Shown here one piece after another: positions 63,398 through 64,000 of a DNA stretch of 64,000 nucleotides. The notes beneath the pieces are model-generated. The model saw only the letters and a list, made by a program, of their open reading frames with translations. It was not told where the DNA came from and made no database searches. The stretch spans positions 62,001 to 126,000 of the forward strand of contig NZ_LBHJ01000001.1 of assembly GCF_001006305.1 (NCBI RefSeq), read 5' to 3'. Positions within the stretch are counted from its first letter, which is position 1; every line of letters starts with the position of its first letter. Source of the stretch: Silvibacterium bohemicum (GTDB lineage Bacteria > Acidobacteriota > Terriglobia > Terriglobales > Acidobacteriaceae). Made by a program: the position numbers and the translations under genes.

Positions 63398-64000
63398 ATG
63401 ATTCAGACCCTGTTCGGCAGCCTGAAAGACGAAGAAGAACCGCCGAAAAAAAGCTTTCTTGATCGTATGAAGCAGGCGGTCTCGCGCACCCGCGAGAGCC
63501 TGGAAGACCGCATTGAAGGGGTGCTGTCGCTGACCCGCACGGTCGACGAATCGGCTCTCGAAGATCTGGAGATGTCGCTTATTGCCTCCGATATCGGAGT
63601 GACGACGGCGACGGAAATCCTGGAGGCCTTGCGGGATCGGGCGAAACGCCAGCAGATCAAAGACGGGGCCGAGTTGAAGCAGCTTCTCAAGGAGCAGCTC
63701 AAGGCTATTCTTGACGAACAAAATCGTCCAGCGCGTACGGTGGCGAAGCCTCCCGAGGTGATCCTCATGGTGGGGGTGAACGGTACCGGGAAGACCACCA
63801 CCAGCGGGAAGCTGGCCGCGTATTATCGCGCCCAGGGAAGAAGCGTTCTGCTTTGCGCCGCGGATACATTTCGGGCCGCTGCGATCGAGCAGCTCGAAGT
63901 CTGGAGCGAGCGCAGCGGCGTGGAGCTGATCAAGTCGCGCCAGGGCGGAGATCCCTCGGCCGTTCTCTACGATGCGTTGCAGGCAGCGACGGCGAGATCC
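63398..64000 (+). CDS. ftsY: Signal recognition particle receptor FtsY (3' end outside window)
   Basis: At least 201 residues of FtsY, the SRP receptor GTPase that docks ribosome-nascent chains at the membrane. The N domain (LDRMKQAVSRTRESLEDRIE, LEDLEMSLIASDIGVTTATE) leads to the G domain with P-loop MVGVNGTGKTTTSGKLA and ADTFRAAAIEQLEVW. The charged A domain is short. The frame is open to the window edge and lacks its GTPase G4 motif here. The start ATG is at 63398, with GAGGAACT upstream. Confidence 0.95.
   Translation, partial: MIQTLFGSLKDEEEPPKKSFLDRMKQAVSRTRESLEDRIEGVLSLTRTVDESALEDLEMSLIASDIGVTTATEILEALRDRAKRQQIKDGAELKQLLKEQLKAILDEQNRPARTVAKPPEVILMVGVNGTGKTTTSGKLAAYYRAQGRSVLLCAADTFRAAAIEQLEVWSERSGVELIKSRQGGDPSAVLYDALQAATARS

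Overview
The window looks chromosomal and comes from an acidobacterium, most likely family Acidobacteriaceae (class Terriglobia); I cannot resolve the genus. The main evidence is the 624-residue secreted protein with an Acidobacteria-type duplicated VWFA-related domain at 8168-10042, its TIGR03118-like neighbour, the high-GC housekeeping genes, futalosine-type menaquinone synthesis (mqnA), and many short dispersed palindromic repeats between genes. There is no prophage, insertion sequence, CRISPR array or rRNA operon.

Layout. 0-8 kb: an outer-membrane barrel tail, fabG, two RHH/RelE-type toxin-antitoxin pairs, a double-length ThyX-family protein, recA with a clear terminator, a PIN-domain module and coaD. 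8-16.5 kb: the VWFA and TIGR03118 secreted proteins, an aminotransferase, a GNAT enzyme, a HAD phosphatase, an exported glutathione peroxidase and a membrane protein. 16.5-26 kb: a MITE-like inverted repeat, hppD, and the lysine/diaminopimelate genes asd-lysC-dapB-dapA, with dapD further on, interrupted by a vapBC pair and a methyltransferase. 26-29 kb: a lower-GC accessory stretch of poorly characterised genes. 29-37 kb: an exported lipoprotein, an isocitrate dehydrogenase-like enzyme, nrdR, a parDE-like pair, a flippase-like membrane protein, a lytic transglycosylase, a HAD enzyme and thrC.

37-50 kb: an unusual 90-nt tRNA-like gene, an SGNH hydrolase, a MscS channel, an ArsR-SRPBCC cluster, topA, dprA, mqnA and a DedA-type protein. 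50-64 kb: fabH, the SRP RNA gene ffs, a broken Uma2 gene, rimO-yacG-pgpA, a beta-propeller protein, cinA, a Tat-exported ferritin-like protein, a cytochrome c/copper-monooxygenase-like/TPR protein with a redoxin-like partner, plsY-gpsA, an HD-GYP protein and the start of ftsY.

The most interesting element is the tRNA-like gene at 36974-37063 on the minus strand. It folds with an 8-bp acceptor stem, a 4-bp T stem, a selenocysteine-tRNA-like 6-bp D stem with a 4-nt loop, a long variable arm, discriminator G and anticodon GAG. This matches the allo-tRNA class reported from Acidobacteria, and suggests a serine-type tRNA that would read leucine codons CUC and CUU. Other leads are the split active-site motif of the double ThyX, the density of toxin-antitoxin pairs (five in 64 kb), and several families of intergenic inverted repeats.
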